Source: Mycobacterium numidiamassiliense (GTDB taxonomy: Bacteria > Actinomycetota > Actinomycetes > Mycobacteriales > Mycobacteriaceae). From it: a DNA stretch of 64,000 bases. Made by a program: the position numbers and the translations under genes. A model generated the notes under the pieces. It was given only the letters and a program-made list of their open reading frames with translations, did no database searches and was not told where the DNA came from. Location of the stretch: assembly GCF_900157365.1 (NCBI RefSeq), contig NZ_FUEZ01000004.1, positions 1,537,066 to 1,601,065 of the forward strand, read 5' to 3'. Below are positions 26,211 through 35,998 of this stretch, one piece after another. Position 1 is the stretch's first letter. Every line of letters begins with the position of its first letter.

Positions 26211-26528
26211 TTAGTGGCCGAGCCGGCCCCTGCCCAATCGCAATAACAGCATCGCCAGGTCCTTACCCTCCGGGCCCAGCTCGCTGTAGCGTTCGATGAC
26301 CTGCATTTCCCTGCTGTGCACCAGCCGGGTTCCGCCGGTGGCCATTCGGGCTTTGCCGATCGCCTGCGACACTTCGGCGCGCCGCTTTACCGCCGCCAGA
26401 ATCTCGGCGTCCAACCGATCGATTTCCTGGCGCAACATTTCGATGTTCGCCGGCTGTTCGGTATCGATCATTTCGATGTTCATTTCCGCTAACTCCGCGT
26501 TCTCATGATGTGGGGGTTCTGGTCTCAT
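26211..26528 (-). CDS. chorismate mutase (AroQ type, Rv0948c-like)
   Basis: Intracellular AroQ-class chorismate mutase converting chorismate to prephenate for Phe and Tyr synthesis; in mycobacteria it is boosted by complex formation with DAHP synthase. The 105-residue product has the three-helix pattern with EIDRLDAEILAAVKRRAEVSQAIG, the Arg in GGTRLVHSREMQVIERY, and ends LLLRLGRGRLGH, the C-terminal segment used for partner contact. Start is either ATG 26528 (105 residues, as annotated in H37Rv) or the ATG 15 codons later (MNIEMID), the form usually expressed as the 90-residue enzyme. The upstream region has unusual pairing potential. Confidence 0.93.
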   Translation of the reverse strand: MRPEPPHHENAELAEMNIEMIDTEQPANIEMLRQEIDRLDAEILAAVKRRAEVSQAIGKARMATGGTRLVHSREMQVIERYSELGPEGKDLAMLLLRLGRGRLGH

Positions 26529-26736
26529 CCGTTATCGGGCCTCACAACAGAGACGAGCCCCGAATCCGGAAGCGGACCACGGGGCTCTACGAAGGCAGCT
26601 AGACCGCGGGCACCGCTAACCGGTACCCGTAGAAAAATCGACTTACCCACTCCCGAGTGGAGACTTGCCGACGGCGCTGCAGCTTGAGCACCTTTTGAGT
26701 GTGCCATTAACGGCTGGATCGGCGCAAAAACGATCC
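26522..26736 (-). ncRNA. possible structured leader upstream of the chorismate mutase gene
   Basis: Reading toward the chorismate mutase gene there are consecutive self-complementary elements: GGATCG/CGATCC (26716-26721 with 26731-26736), CCACTC/GAGTGG (26647-26652 with 26655-26660), CGGGCACCG/CGGTACCCG with one mismatch (26607-26615 with 26621-26629), CTACG/CGTAG (26587-26591 with 26628-26632, partly competing with the previous stem), GAGCCCC/GGGGCTC (26555-26561 with 26581-26587), and GTCTC/GAGAC (26522-26526 with 26550-26554), the last spanning the start codon. The stems read equally on the plus strand, but the uvrD1 promoter lies downstream of them. I do not recognise a known riboswitch. 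Confidence 0.35.
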
Positions 26737-26987
26737 GCCCCCGAACTGACCGCATGTGTCGATATTGCACCGCGCCCACGCCGTTGTAAGGGAAACGAAC
26801 AATTAAGCGCCGCGGGCGCGAAAGTCCCGCCCACTCGTGCCCGACCCCCGTAGTCTCGGCACTGGCCGACCGGTGCGCGCAACACCGGATGCGGCAAGCC
26901 ATTTGAACGCCGTTCGGCCGTCGGCCCGGGTACGCCGGATGGCCTTGGCCAACCCGCGTCGGGGGGCGGCGCTAAATTTGGACGGAC
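26529..26987. other. gene-free divergent interval between the chorismate mutase and uvrD1 genes
   Basis: About 460 bases without a convincing gene. The left half holds the paired elements described for the chorismate mutase leader. The right half has a TAAATT hexamer at 26973-26978, nine bases before the uvrD1 ATG, a likely -10 giving a very short or absent leader. Frames open across the interval lack ribosome sites and recognisable products. Confidence 0.5.
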
Positions 26988-29327
26988 ATGAGTGTGCACG
27001 CGACGGATGCCAAGCCCGCCCCCGAGGCAGAACAGCTGCTCGAAGGACTCAACCCACAACAGCGCCAAGCGGTGGTGCATGAGGGTTCGCCGCTGCTGAT
27101 CGTGGCCGGAGCGGGCTCAGGGAAGACCGCGGTGCTCACGCGGCGGGTCGCCTACCTGATCGCCGCGCGAGGCGTCGGGGTCGGTCAGATTCTGGCCATC
27201 ACCTTCACCAACAAGGCAGCCGCCGAGATGCGGGAACGGGTGGTGCGGCTGGTCGGCCCACGCGCCCGCGCGATGTGGGTGTCCACGTTTCACTCGACCT
27301 GCGTGCGGATCCTTCGTAATCAGGCCACGCTGATCAAGGGCCTCAATTCCAACTTCTCCATCTACGACGCCGACGACTCGCGCCGCCTGTTGCAGATGAT
27401 CGGCCGCGACATGGGACTGGACATCAAGCGGTACTCGCCGCGACTGCTGTCCAATGCCATCTCCAATCTCAAAAACGAGTTGATCGACCCCGACCAGGCT
27501 TTGACCAATCTGTCCGAGGACTCCGACGACCTGGCCCGCACCGTGGCGAGCGTGTTCGCCGAATACCAGCGACGACTGCGGGCAGCCAACGCGCTGGACT
27601 TCGACGACCTGATTGGGGAGACGGTCGCGGTGCTGCAGACCTTCCCGCAGATCGCCCAGTACTACCGGCGCCGGTTCCGGCACGTCCTGGTCGACGAGTA
27701 TCAGGACACCAACCACGCCCAGTATGTGCTGGTCCGGGAATTGGTCGGACGCGACGTCGAGGCGTCATCAGAGTCTTCACCTGACGATGTGCCACCTGCG
27801 GAGCTGTGCGTCGTCGGCGATGCCGATCAGTCGATCTACGCGTTCCGCGGCGCCACCATCCGCAACATCGAGGACTTCGAGCGCGACTACCCGGACGCGA
27901 CAACCATTCTGCTGGAACAGAATTACCGTTCGACGCAGAACATTCTGTCCGCGGCAAACTCGGTGATCGCCCGCAACTCCGGACGTCGCGAAAAGCGGCT
28001 GTGGACCGACGCCGGGGCGGGCGAATTGATCGTCGGCTACGTCGCCGACAACGAGCACGACGAGGCCAGGTTCGTCGCCGAAGAGATCGATGCGCTCGCC
28101 GAGCGCGGCGAGATCACCTACAACGACGTGGCCGTTTTCTATCGCACCAACAACTCCTCACGGTCCTTCGAGGAAGTGTTCATCCGCGCCGGGATTCCGT
28201 ACAAAGTTGTTGGGGGAGTGCGCTTTTACGAGCGCAAGGAGATTCGTGACATCGTCGCCTACCTGCGGGTGCTGGACAACCCAGGCGACGCGGTCAGCAT
28301 GCGGCGCATCCTGAACACGCCGCGCCGGGGTATCGGCGATCGTGCCGAGGCGTGTGTGGCGGTGTACGCGGAGAACACCGGCGCCAGCTTCGCCGATGCT
28401 TTGGTCGCCGCCGCCGAAGGCAAAGTGCCGATGCTGAATACCCGTGCCGAGAAGGCGATTACGGGTTTCGTCGAGCTGCTCGACGAGCTGCGCGGCCGCC
28501 TCGACGACGACCTCGGCGGGCTGGTCGAGTCGGTGCTCGAACGCACCGGATACCGCGCTGAGCTGGAGGCGTCCACCGATCCGCAGGAGCTGGCCCGGCT
28601 GGACAACCTCAACGAACTCGTCAGTGTCGCGCACGAATTCAGCATCGATCAGGCCAACGCGGCGGCGCTCGACGAGACGGCGGAGTTTGACGAAGATGTG
28701 CCGGATACCGGTGTGCTCGCGGCGTTCCTGGAGCGGGTATCGCTGGTGGCCGACACCGACGACCTGCCCGATCACGCCGCCGGACTGGTCACGCTGATGA
28801 CCTTGCATACCGCGAAAGGCTTGGAGTTCCCGGTGGTGTTCGTCACCGGCTGGGAGGACGGCATGTTCCCGCACATGCGGGCACTCGACGATCCCCGTGA
28901 GCTCTCCGAGGAGCGCCGGCTGGCGTATGTCGGCATTACCCGGGCCCGACAGCGGCTCTACCTGAGCCGGGCGATCGTCCGGTCGTCCTGGGGCCAGCCG
29001 ATGCTCAACCCCGAGTCACGGTTCCTGCGTGAGGTGCCGCAGGAGCTGATCGAGTGGCGGCGCACCGCCCCGGCCCCGTCGTTCAGCGCGCCGGTGAGCG
29101 GTGCCGGCCGGTTTGGGACGCCGCGCGCCGCACCGACCCGCTCGGGGGCGAGCAAGCGTCCGCCGCTGGTTCTGCAACCCGGCGATCGGGTGACCCACGA
29201 CAAGTACGGTCTGGGCCGGGTCGAGGAGGTCTCCGGCGTCGGCGAATCGGCGATGTCGCTGATCGACTTCGGCAGCGCCGGTCGGGTCAAGCTGATGCAC
29301 AACCACGCCCCCGTGAGCAAGCTCTAA
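26988..29327 (+). CDS. uvrD1: ATP-dependent DNA helicase UvrD1/PcrA
   Basis: Superfamily 1A 3'-5' helicase acting in nucleotide excision repair and recombination control; the mycobacterial enzyme is stimulated by Ku. The 779 residues (771 in H37Rv) show the Q motif NPQQRQAV, Walker A GAGSGKT at about 42-48, ITFTNKAAAEMRERV, Walker B VDEYQDTN, GDADQSIYAFRGA, VTLMTLHTAKGLEFPVVF and YVGITRARQRLYL. The C-terminal ~60 residues carry the PcrA-type Tudor-like region (PGDRVTHDKYGLGRVEEV), which in related proteins binds RNA polymerase. ATG 26988 lies close to a TAAATT -10. Confidence 0.96.
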   Translation: MSVHATDAKPAPEAEQLLEGLNPQQRQAVVHEGSPLLIVAGAGSGKTAVLTRRVAYLIAARGVGVGQILAITFTNKAAAEMRERVVRLVGPRARAMWVSTFHSTCVRILRNQATLIKGLNSNFSIYDADDSRRLLQMIGRDMGLDIKRYSPRLLSNAISNLKNELIDPDQALTNLSEDSDDLARTVASVFAEYQRRLRAANALDFDDLIGETVAVLQTFPQIAQYYRRRFRHVLVDEYQDTNHAQYVLVRELVGRDVEASSESSPDDVPPAELCVVGDADQSIYAFRGATIRNIEDFERDYPDATTILLEQNYRSTQNILSAANSVIARNSGRREKRLWTDAGAGELIVGYVADNEHDEARFVAEEIDALAERGEITYNDVAVFYRTNNSSRSFEEVFIRAGIPYKVVGGVRFYERKEIRDIVAYLRVLDNPGDAVSMRRILNTPRRGIGDRAEACVAVYAENTGASFADALVAAAEGKVPMLNTRAEKAITGFVELLDELRGRLDDDLGGLVESVLERTGYRAELEASTDPQELARLDNLNELVSVAHEFSIDQANAAALDETAEFDEDVPDTGVLAAFLERVSLVADTDDLPDHAAGLVTLMTLHTAKGLEFPVVFVTGWEDGMFPHMRALDDPRELSEERRLAYVGITRARQRLYLSRAIVRSSWGQPMLNPESRFLREVPQELIEWRRTAPAPSFSAPVSGAGRFGTPRAAPTRSGASKRPPLVLQPGDRVTHDKYGLGRVEEVSGVGESAMSLIDFGSAGRVKLMHNHAPVSKL

Positions 29328-29330
29328 GGG

Positions 29331-29894
29331 CTAGCCCCGCAGCCAGCGCCGGGTGCGCGGATGCATCGCCAACGTCGCGCTGGCGATCGGCAGCAGGGGA
29401 AAGGCGTGCACGATCCAGGCGACGCGGGCACCGGCGACGAAGACGCCGCCGTAGGTGAGCAGCGCGACCACCGCGCCGGCTGTGATCAGGTAGCGCCCCA
29501 GGCCGCGACGCTGCAACAGCATGATGACGCCGGACACCGTGGCCGCCGCGAAGACCAGGGCGAGAAACGCCACGGCGATGCAGAACAGGCGATCGGTTCG
29601 CCACCAGCCGGCGATCAGGTCCGTGGCGACCACCGACGTCGCCCAGCCGCTGATGATGCTGACCGCGCAGGCGGCGACGGCAGTCCTGGAGCTCGGTTCC
29701 TCGGCCGGCGCGGGCGAAACGCTGCGGGGAGCCGCGCGCGTGGCGTCCTGATCGGACTGAACCTGGCGCGGAATCTGCGTCGTCGGCGTCGTCTTAATGG
29801 TGGGTATCGGCCCGGTGGGCGCACGCCGAATGATCCGCGTGCGTGATTCGGAGGGCGGATCGGGTGGATCAGGTGGGTCGTTCGGCGCGGTCAC
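29331..29894 (-). CDS. hypothetical Pro-rich-tailed membrane protein
   Basis: A 187-residue protein I do not recognise. The first ~65 residues are polar and rich in Pro, Thr and Arg (repeated DPPDPP), with no signal peptide. The remainder holds three or four hydrophobic segments, roughly at 68-92, 100-125, 133-155 and 157-178, so it is probably an integral membrane protein with a cytoplasmic disordered N-terminus. It starts at GTG 29894, one base after the stop of the M23 peptidase gene upstream, so the two are likely cotranscribed and perhaps translationally coupled. It converges with uvrD1, three bases apart. Confidence 0.7.
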   Translation of the reverse strand: MTAPNDPPDPPDPPSESRTRIIRRAPTGPIPTIKTTPTTQIPRQVQSDQDATRAAPRSVSPAPAEEPSSRTAVAACAVSIISGWATSVVATDLIAGWWRTDRLFCIAVAFLALVFAAATVSGVIMLLQRRGLGRYLITAGAVVALLTYGGVFVAGARVAWIVHAFPLLPIASATLAMHPRTRRWLRG

Positions 29895-29895
29895 C

Positions 29896-30987
29896 TTAGC
29901 CAGCGTAATTGCCGACGAACAGTCCTCGTTTCGCCAGCCACGGCACGGGGTCGATTCGTTCGCTGCCGCCTTGCAAAACCTCGAAATGCAGATGCGGGCC
30001 GGTGGAGTTGCCCCGGTTGCCCATCGTCGCGATCTGGTCGCCGGCCATCACCCGCTGACCGACGCTGACCAGCGTGGTGTTCACGTGGCCGTACAGCGTG
30101 ACGGTGCCGTCGGCATGGAGCAGCTTGACCCACATTCCGTAACCGGCGGTCGGGCCGGCGTCGATGACGAGTCCGTCGGACACGGCAAGGATCGGTGTCC
30201 CGATCGAGTTGGCGAGGTCGATGCCGGCGTGCAGCACGCCCCAGCGATAGCCGAAGTTCGACGTGAAAATCCCGTGCGTGGGCATGACGTAGAGGGGCTG
30301 CTGCAGACGCGCTTCGCGCTGGGCGCGGTCGTTGGCGAAGGCGACGCCCTTGGCGAGTTCCTCGTTGTGCACCGCGACGTTCGCGGCGGGCTGGACCGAG
30401 ATCACCTGGGCGCCGCGCGGGCCGTCGCTGGCCGAGCCGCCCATGAGCGACGACGCGTTGGCAGTCAACACGGTCTCGGTCTCCGGCGTCGCGGCGTGAC
30501 TGGTCGCGGTGTGCGCGGCCGCGGCGGCAGCACCGGCGGCCATCGCCGAGATCAGCATGCGCCCGCGGGCGGCGCTGGTCGGCTGCTTGCGGTGCTGTCC
30601 ACTGCGGGGGGCCACACCGATGACGTCGGTGATGTGCCGGTCGCCGGAGAGCGGGTCGGTGTCGAGCTGGGCGGTCATCCGGACCAGCACCTCGCGATGG
30701 GCTGCGGGGGCCGCCAGCCGCACCGGCATCAGATTGTCGATCTCGTCCAGATCGTCGAGTTCGGGTGCCAGCAGCACCTGCGCCGCGTTGTCGAAGCTGG
30801 TGTCGTTGCTGAAGTCGAGGTCGCCCAGTTCGACGCTGTCGTCGGCGAAGTCCAGGTCGTCGAGATCGAACCCGTCGAGTGGCAGGATCTCGGTGACTTC
30901 ATTGGGGTGGAGTGCGACCCGGCGGTCGCGCAAGGCACGATGCGTCCCAGCCAGGACAGGCGAACGAGCTAATCGATGCTGCGACAA
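29896..30987 (-). CDS. M23-family peptidoglycan endopeptidase-like protein (Rv0950c-like)
   Basis: Predicted cell-wall hydrolase with a C-terminal LytM/M23 domain. Zinc-ligand patterns are complete: the first His and Asp in [16 protein letters not shown], and the HxH in GPHLHFEV. The N-terminal ~130 residues are acidic, with repeated [17 protein letters not shown] stretches, followed by a hydrophobic segment ([20 protein letters not shown]) that may span the membrane and place the peptidase domain outside. The start is uncertain: TTG 30987 gives 363 residues and has GAGGA about 10 bases upstream; an in-frame ATG at 31065 would add 26 residues. Confidence 0.85.
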   Translation of the reverse strand: MSQHRLARSPVLAGTHRALRDRRVALHPNEVTEILPLDGFDLDDLDFADDSVELGDLDFSNDTSFDNAAQVLLAPELDDLDEIDNLMPVRLAAPAAHREVLVRMTAQLDTDPLSGDRHITDVIGVAPRSGQHRKQPTSAARGRMLISAMAAGAAAAAAHTATSHAATPETETVLTANASSLMGGSASDGPRGAQVISVQPAANVAVHNEELAKGVAFANDRAQREARLQQPLYVMPTHGIFTSNFGYRWGVLHAGIDLANSIGTPILAVSDGLVIDAGPTAGYGMWVKLLHADGTVTLYGHVNTTLVSVGQRVMAGDQIATMGNRGNSTGPHLHFEVLQGGSERIDPVPWLAKRGLFVGNYAG

Positions 30988-31090
30988 CCTTGAAATGTCC
31001 TCGTATCGTGACCATACCGTTATCTGGACCCTAGGAAGGTAACGGTTAGCCGATGGGGCTGGCAACCTCGGGGCGCCATCCCGTCCATAT

Positions 31091-31106
31091 TGTGAACTGG
31101 ATCACG
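31091..31106. promoter_or_regulatory. Crp-like site upstream of sucC
   Basis: TGTGAACTGGATCACG matches the Crp half-site pair TGTGA-N6-TCACA at every defined base except the last. It lies 145 bases upstream of sucC and about 100 bases upstream of the divergent peptidase gene, so it could serve either. cAMP-Crp control of TCA-cycle genes is known in mycobacteria; at this position it is inference. Confidence 0.6.
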
Positions 31107-31251
31107 TTTAACCCGCTGATCGTTCTCGTGAGGTGTGCCACATCGGCCGGTGCGATGTTAGCGGTAGTCGGGTGTGTGGATACAGTTCCACCGTGCGAGT
31201 CGCCGAATCCGGTGCCGCACACCCAATAGGCCTATACGAAGACGTGGAGCC

Positions 31252-32415
<1,164 letters not shown>

Positions 32416-32427
32416 GGGAGCCAACCA

Positions 32428-33330
32428 ATGTCGATCTTCCTGAACGCAGATTCCAAGGTCATCGTCCAGGGCATCACCGGCGGTGAGGGCACCAAGCACA
32501 CCGCGCTCATGCTCAAGGCTGGCACGAACCTGGTCGGCGGCGTGAACGCCCGCAAGGCCGGCACCACGGTGTCGCACGTGGACCCGGTAGGCAAGGACGT
32601 CGAGCTGCCGGTGTTCGGCACCGTCGCGGAGGCGATGAAGGAGACCGGCGCCAACGTGTCGGTCGTCTTCGTGCCGCCGAAGTTCGCCAAGGACGCCATC
32701 ATCGAGGCCATCGACGCCGAGATCCCGCTGCTGGTGGTCATCACCGAGGGAATTCCGGTGCAGGACAGCGCATATGCGTGGGCCTACAACGTCGACAAGG
32801 GCCAGAAAACGCGCATCATCGGGCCGAACTGTCCCGGCATCATCACGCCCGGCGTGGCGCTGGCCGGCATCACGCCCGCCAACATCAGTGGATCCGGCCC
32901 GGTCGGGCTGGTGTCCAAGTCGGGCACCCTGACCTACCAAATGATGTACGAGCTACGCGATTTCGGCTTCTCCACGTCGATCGGTATCGGTGGTGACCCC
33001 GTCATCGGCACCACCCACATCGACGCGATCGAGGCGTTCGAGAAGGACCCCGAGACCAAGGTCATCGTGATGATCGGTGAGATCGGCGGTGACGCCGAAG
33101 AGCGTGCGGCCGACTACATCAAGGCCAACGTGTCCAAGCCGGTCGTCGGCTACGTCGCGGGATTCACTGCGCCGGAAGGCAAGACGATGGGCCACGCCGG
33201 CGCCATCGTGTCCGGCTCGTCGGGCACCGCGGCCGCCAAGAAGGAAGCCCTCGAGGCCGCCGGCGTCAAGGTCGGCAAGACTCCGTCGGAGACGGCGGCG
33301 CTGGCCCGGGAGATCCTGAAGAGCCTGTAG
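32428..33330 (+). CDS. sucD: succinyl-CoA synthetase alpha subunit
   Basis: Alpha chain of succinyl-CoA synthetase, 300 residues. The N-terminal CoA-binding domain has [13 protein letters not shown]; the active-site His256, phosphorylated during turnover, lies in [24 protein letters not shown] and SKSGTLTYQ are the other conserved loops. AGGGAG sits upstream of the ATG. It forms an operon with sucC, and the thiolase-like gene begins 12 bases after its stop, so that gene may be cotranscribed. Confidence 0.97.
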   Translation: MSIFLNADSKVIVQGITGGEGTKHTALMLKAGTNLVGGVNARKAGTTVSHVDPVGKDVELPVFGTVAEAMKETGANVSVVFVPPKFAKDAIIEAIDAEIPLLVVITEGIPVQDSAYAWAYNVDKGQKTRIIGPNCPGIITPGVALAGITPANISGSGPVGLVSKSGTLTYQMMYELRDFGFSTSIGIGGDPVIGTTHIDAIEAFEKDPETKVIVMIGEIGGDAEERAADYIKANVSKPVVGYVAGFTAPEGKTMGHAGAIVSGSSGTAAAKKEALEAAGVKVGKTPSETAALAREILKSL

Positions 33331-33342
33331 GGATTTGCGCTC

Positions 33343-34869
33343 GTGACTCTCGATCCACGCACCCCTGTCGTCGTCGGCGTCGGGCAGTTCACTGAACGCA
33401 TCGAGGACTCCGGCTACCGGGGCATGTCGTCGGTGGAACTGGCGACGGCAGCGGCGCAGGCCGCACTGCACGACTGCGGGGCCGACGCCACCGCGGTCGC
33501 CGCGGCCATCGACACCGTCGCCGGGATCCGGCAGTTCGAGCTGTCCGGGCGCACGCCCGCGCCGATGGGCAAGTCCAACAACTACCCGCGGTCGGTGGCC
33601 AAGCGCATCGGCGCGGCACCGGACCGCGCGATTCTGGAGCCCATCGGCGGCCAGGGCCCCCAGCATCTGGTGACCGAGTTCGCCGGCGTCATCGCCGCGG
33701 GTGAGGCGGAGGTCGTGATGATCTTCGGCTCCGAAAACACTTCCAGCATCCGGTATTTCGCCGATCGGGAGAAGCCGGATCATTCCGACACGGTCGAGGG
33801 GTCGCTGGAGGACCGGGGCTTCGGCTACGACGGCCTCTTCGACGACTACACCATCGCGCACGGCCTCATCGGCGCGCCGGCTCAGTACGGGATGCTGGAG
33901 AACGCGCGCCGTGCCCGGCTGGGCTTGAGCGTCGCCGATTACCGCCGCCAGATGGGCGAGCTGTTCGCCCCGTTCACCAAGGTGGCCGCGAAGAACCCGT
34001 TCGCGTCCTCCCCGGTGGAGCGCACCGTCGATGAGCTCATCACCGTGACCGCGTCCAACCGGATGATCTGCGATCCGTACCCCAGGCTGCTGTTGGCCCG
34101 CGACCAGGTGAACCAGGGTGCGGCCGCGCTGCTGATGTCGGTGGCCGCCGCCCGTCGGCTCGGCGTCCCCGAGGAACGCTGGGTGTACCTGAACGGCCAC
34201 GCCGACATGGTGGACCAGCCGCTGCTGGACCGGGTCGATCTGACCCACAACTCGGCCTCGGTGCTGGCGGTCCAGGAAGCACTCTCCGGCGCCGGTATCG
34301 GCATCGACGACGTCTCGACCTTCGACCTCTACAGCTGCTTCCCGGTGCCGGTGTTCAACTTCTGCGACGGGACGGGTCTGGCCACCGACGATCCCCGCGG
34401 GCTGACGCTCACCGGCGGCCTGCCGTACTTCGGCGGACCGGGCAACAATTACTCACTGCACGGCATCGCCGAGACGGTCAGCGAAATGCGTGACCGCCCA
34501 GGTCAATTCGGCCTGGTCGCGGCCAACGGCGGAATCATGAGCAAGTACTCCGTTGGGGTGTACTCGACGACGCCGTCGGACTGGAAGCCCGGCAACAGTG
34601 CCGCCCTGCGCGCCGAGGTCGCCGCTCGTCCCAAGATGCCGGTGACGGTCAAGGCCGACGGTCCCGCCACCGTCGAGACCTACACCGTGCGCTACGACTG
34701 GCCGGTGCACACCGGCATCATCATGGGCCGGCTGGACGACGACGGCAGCCGGTTCCTGGCTTTGACCGAGGACCCCGATCTGGTCGGGCTACTCAGCGAC
34801 GGCGAGCCGCTCGGGGCTTCGATCGTGGTGCGGCCGACGGCAAAGGACAACCGCGCCACCCTGGGCTGA
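33343..34869 (+). CDS. thiolase-like protein without the N-terminal nucleophile Cys
   Basis: A 508-residue thiolase-fold protein usually annotated acetyl-CoA acetyltransferase. It resembles the mycobacterial thiolase-like TLP1 group with an added C-terminal domain (about 400-508). Where degradative and biosynthetic thiolases have the acyl-accepting Cys, this protein reads LEPIGGQGPQ, and the usual GHPxGxSG His loop is replaced by GGPGNNYSLHG; the late catalytic Cys is also not evident (ANGGIMSKYSVG). Ordinary thiolysis is therefore unlikely; CoA-ester binding or another condensation-type role is possible. It follows sucD by 12 bases and converges on the F420-type oxidoreductase. Confidence 0.8.
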   Translation: MTLDPRTPVVVGVGQFTERIEDSGYRGMSSVELATAAAQAALHDCGADATAVAAAIDTVAGIRQFELSGRTPAPMGKSNNYPRSVAKRIGAAPDRAILEPIGGQGPQHLVTEFAGVIAAGEAEVVMIFGSENTSSIRYFADREKPDHSDTVEGSLEDRGFGYDGLFDDYTIAHGLIGAPAQYGMLENARRARLGLSVADYRRQMGELFAPFTKVAAKNPFASSPVERTVDELITVTASNRMICDPYPRLLLARDQVNQGAAALLMSVAAARRLGVPEERWVYLNGHADMVDQPLLDRVDLTHNSASVLAVQEALSGAGIGIDDVSTFDLYSCFPVPVFNFCDGTGLATDDPRGLTLTGGLPYFGGPGNNYSLHGIAETVSEMRDRPGQFGLVAANGGIMSKYSVGVYSTTPSDWKPGNSAALRAEVAARPKMPVTVKADGPATVETYTVRYDWPVHTGIIMGRLDDDGSRFLALTEDPDLVGLLSDGEPLGASIVVRPTAKDNRATLG

Positions 34870-34876
34870 CGCCCCG

Positions 34877-35725
34877 TCACACCAACGCGGCCAGCTTGCC
34901 GGCCAATCGCTCCACGTAGGCGGCGATCTCGTCCTCGGGCTTGTCCGGCAGACCGAACAGCACCTCGGTCACGCCGATCTCGGACCAGCGCGCCAGCTTC
35001 TCGGGCACCGGCTTGAAGTCCAGGGCCACGATCTGCGGAGCGCCATCGCGGCCCGCGGCAGCCCAGGTGTCCTGCAACAGCTTCACCGGTTCGTCGATGT
35101 CGAAGTCGCGCGGCGTGGTAATCCAGCCATCGGCACTGCGCGCGATCCACTTGAAGTTCTTCTCGTTGCCGGCGGCACCCACCAGCACGGGGATGTGCGG
35201 CTGCACCGGCTTGGGCCAGGCCCAGCTGGGGCCGAACTTGACGAACTCGCCGTCGTATTCGGCTTCCTCCTGCGTCCACAGCGCCCGCATCGCCTCGAGG
35301 TACTCGCGCAGGCAGGTGCGGCGGCGCCCGGCCGGCACGCCGTGGTCGGCCAATTCGTCGGTGTTCCAGCCGAACCCGACGCCCAGGCTGACCCGCCCGC
35401 CCGACAGATAGTCGAGGGTGGCGATGCTTTTCGCCAGCGTGATTGGGTCGTGCTCGACCGGCAGCGCGACCGCGGTGGACAGCCGCACCCGTGACGTCAC
35501 CGCGCACGCGGCGCCGAGGCTGACCCAGGGGTCCAGCGTGCGCATGTAGCGGTCGTCGGGCAGCGACTCGTCACCCGTGGTGGGGTGGGCCGCTTCGCGC
35601 TTGACCGGGATGTGGGTGTGTTCGGGGACGTAGAAGGTCTGAAAGCCGTGGTCGTCGGCAAGCTTGGCGGCTGCCGCTGGGGAGATGCCACGATCGCTGG
35701 TGAAAAGCACAAGGCCGTAATCCAT
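34877..35725 (-). CDS. F420-dependent LLM-class oxidoreductase, KstR-controlled (Rv0953c-like)
   Basis: LLM-class oxidoreductase of 282 residues, identical in length to H37Rv Rv0953c. Family landmarks: FYVPEHTHIP near residue 31, VEHDPITLAKSIATLDYLSGGRVSLGVGFGWN around 91-122, and PHIPVLVGAAGNEKNFKWIARSADGW around 176-201. The ATG at 35725 is preceded, nine bases upstream, by a KstR palindrome identical to the one before the oxidoreductase at 15497-16363. The two enzymes are distant relatives under one regulator. A role in steroid or lipid breakdown follows from regulation only. Confidence 0.88.
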   Translation of the reverse strand: MDYGLVLFTSDRGISPAAAAKLADDHGFQTFYVPEHTHIPVKREAAHPTTGDESLPDDRYMRTLDPWVSLGAACAVTSRVRLSTAVALPVEHDPITLAKSIATLDYLSGGRVSLGVGFGWNTDELADHGVPAGRRRTCLREYLEAMRALWTQEEAEYDGEFVKFGPSWAWPKPVQPHIPVLVGAAGNEKNFKWIARSADGWITTPRDFDIDEPVKLLQDTWAAAGRDGAPQIVALDFKPVPEKLARWSEIGVTEVLFGLPDKPEDEIAAYVERLAGKLAALV

Positions 35726-35734
35726 GGACAGAAT

Positions 35735-35748
35735 TAGAACGTGTTCTA
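35735..35748. promoter_or_regulatory. KstR operator
   Basis: TAGAACGTGTTCTA again matches TnnAACnnGTTnnA exactly and is identical over all 14 bases to the site at 16400-16413. It lies nine bases upstream of the ATG at 35725, so a bound repressor would sit on the transcription start. Confidence 0.85.
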
Positions 35749-35998
35749 CCTACGCTGAGCAAGCGGGTGGGTGCAGACGATGCCGAAGCCGGCGTGCGGT
35801 ATCGGTCGCGCAGCGCCGCCGGTCGCTCCGGCACGGGCGGCCGAACGTGCGCTAGCGTGGTTGTTCGATCGCGTCGTAAGCACGCGCGGGCAAATCTTGG
35901 CATCGGTGACACGGAGCCGGGAGCCCGACGTGGCACTGCAACGGTGGCGTGGCGCGCCGCTCGGTGTCTGCACGGCACCGGAAGCAACAGGAGGAGTT

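Noticed and set aside
26808..26836. DosR-like half-site (AAAGTCCCG) upstream of uvrD1
   Set aside because: Only the right half fits the dormancy box; the left half matches at two or three of six positions.
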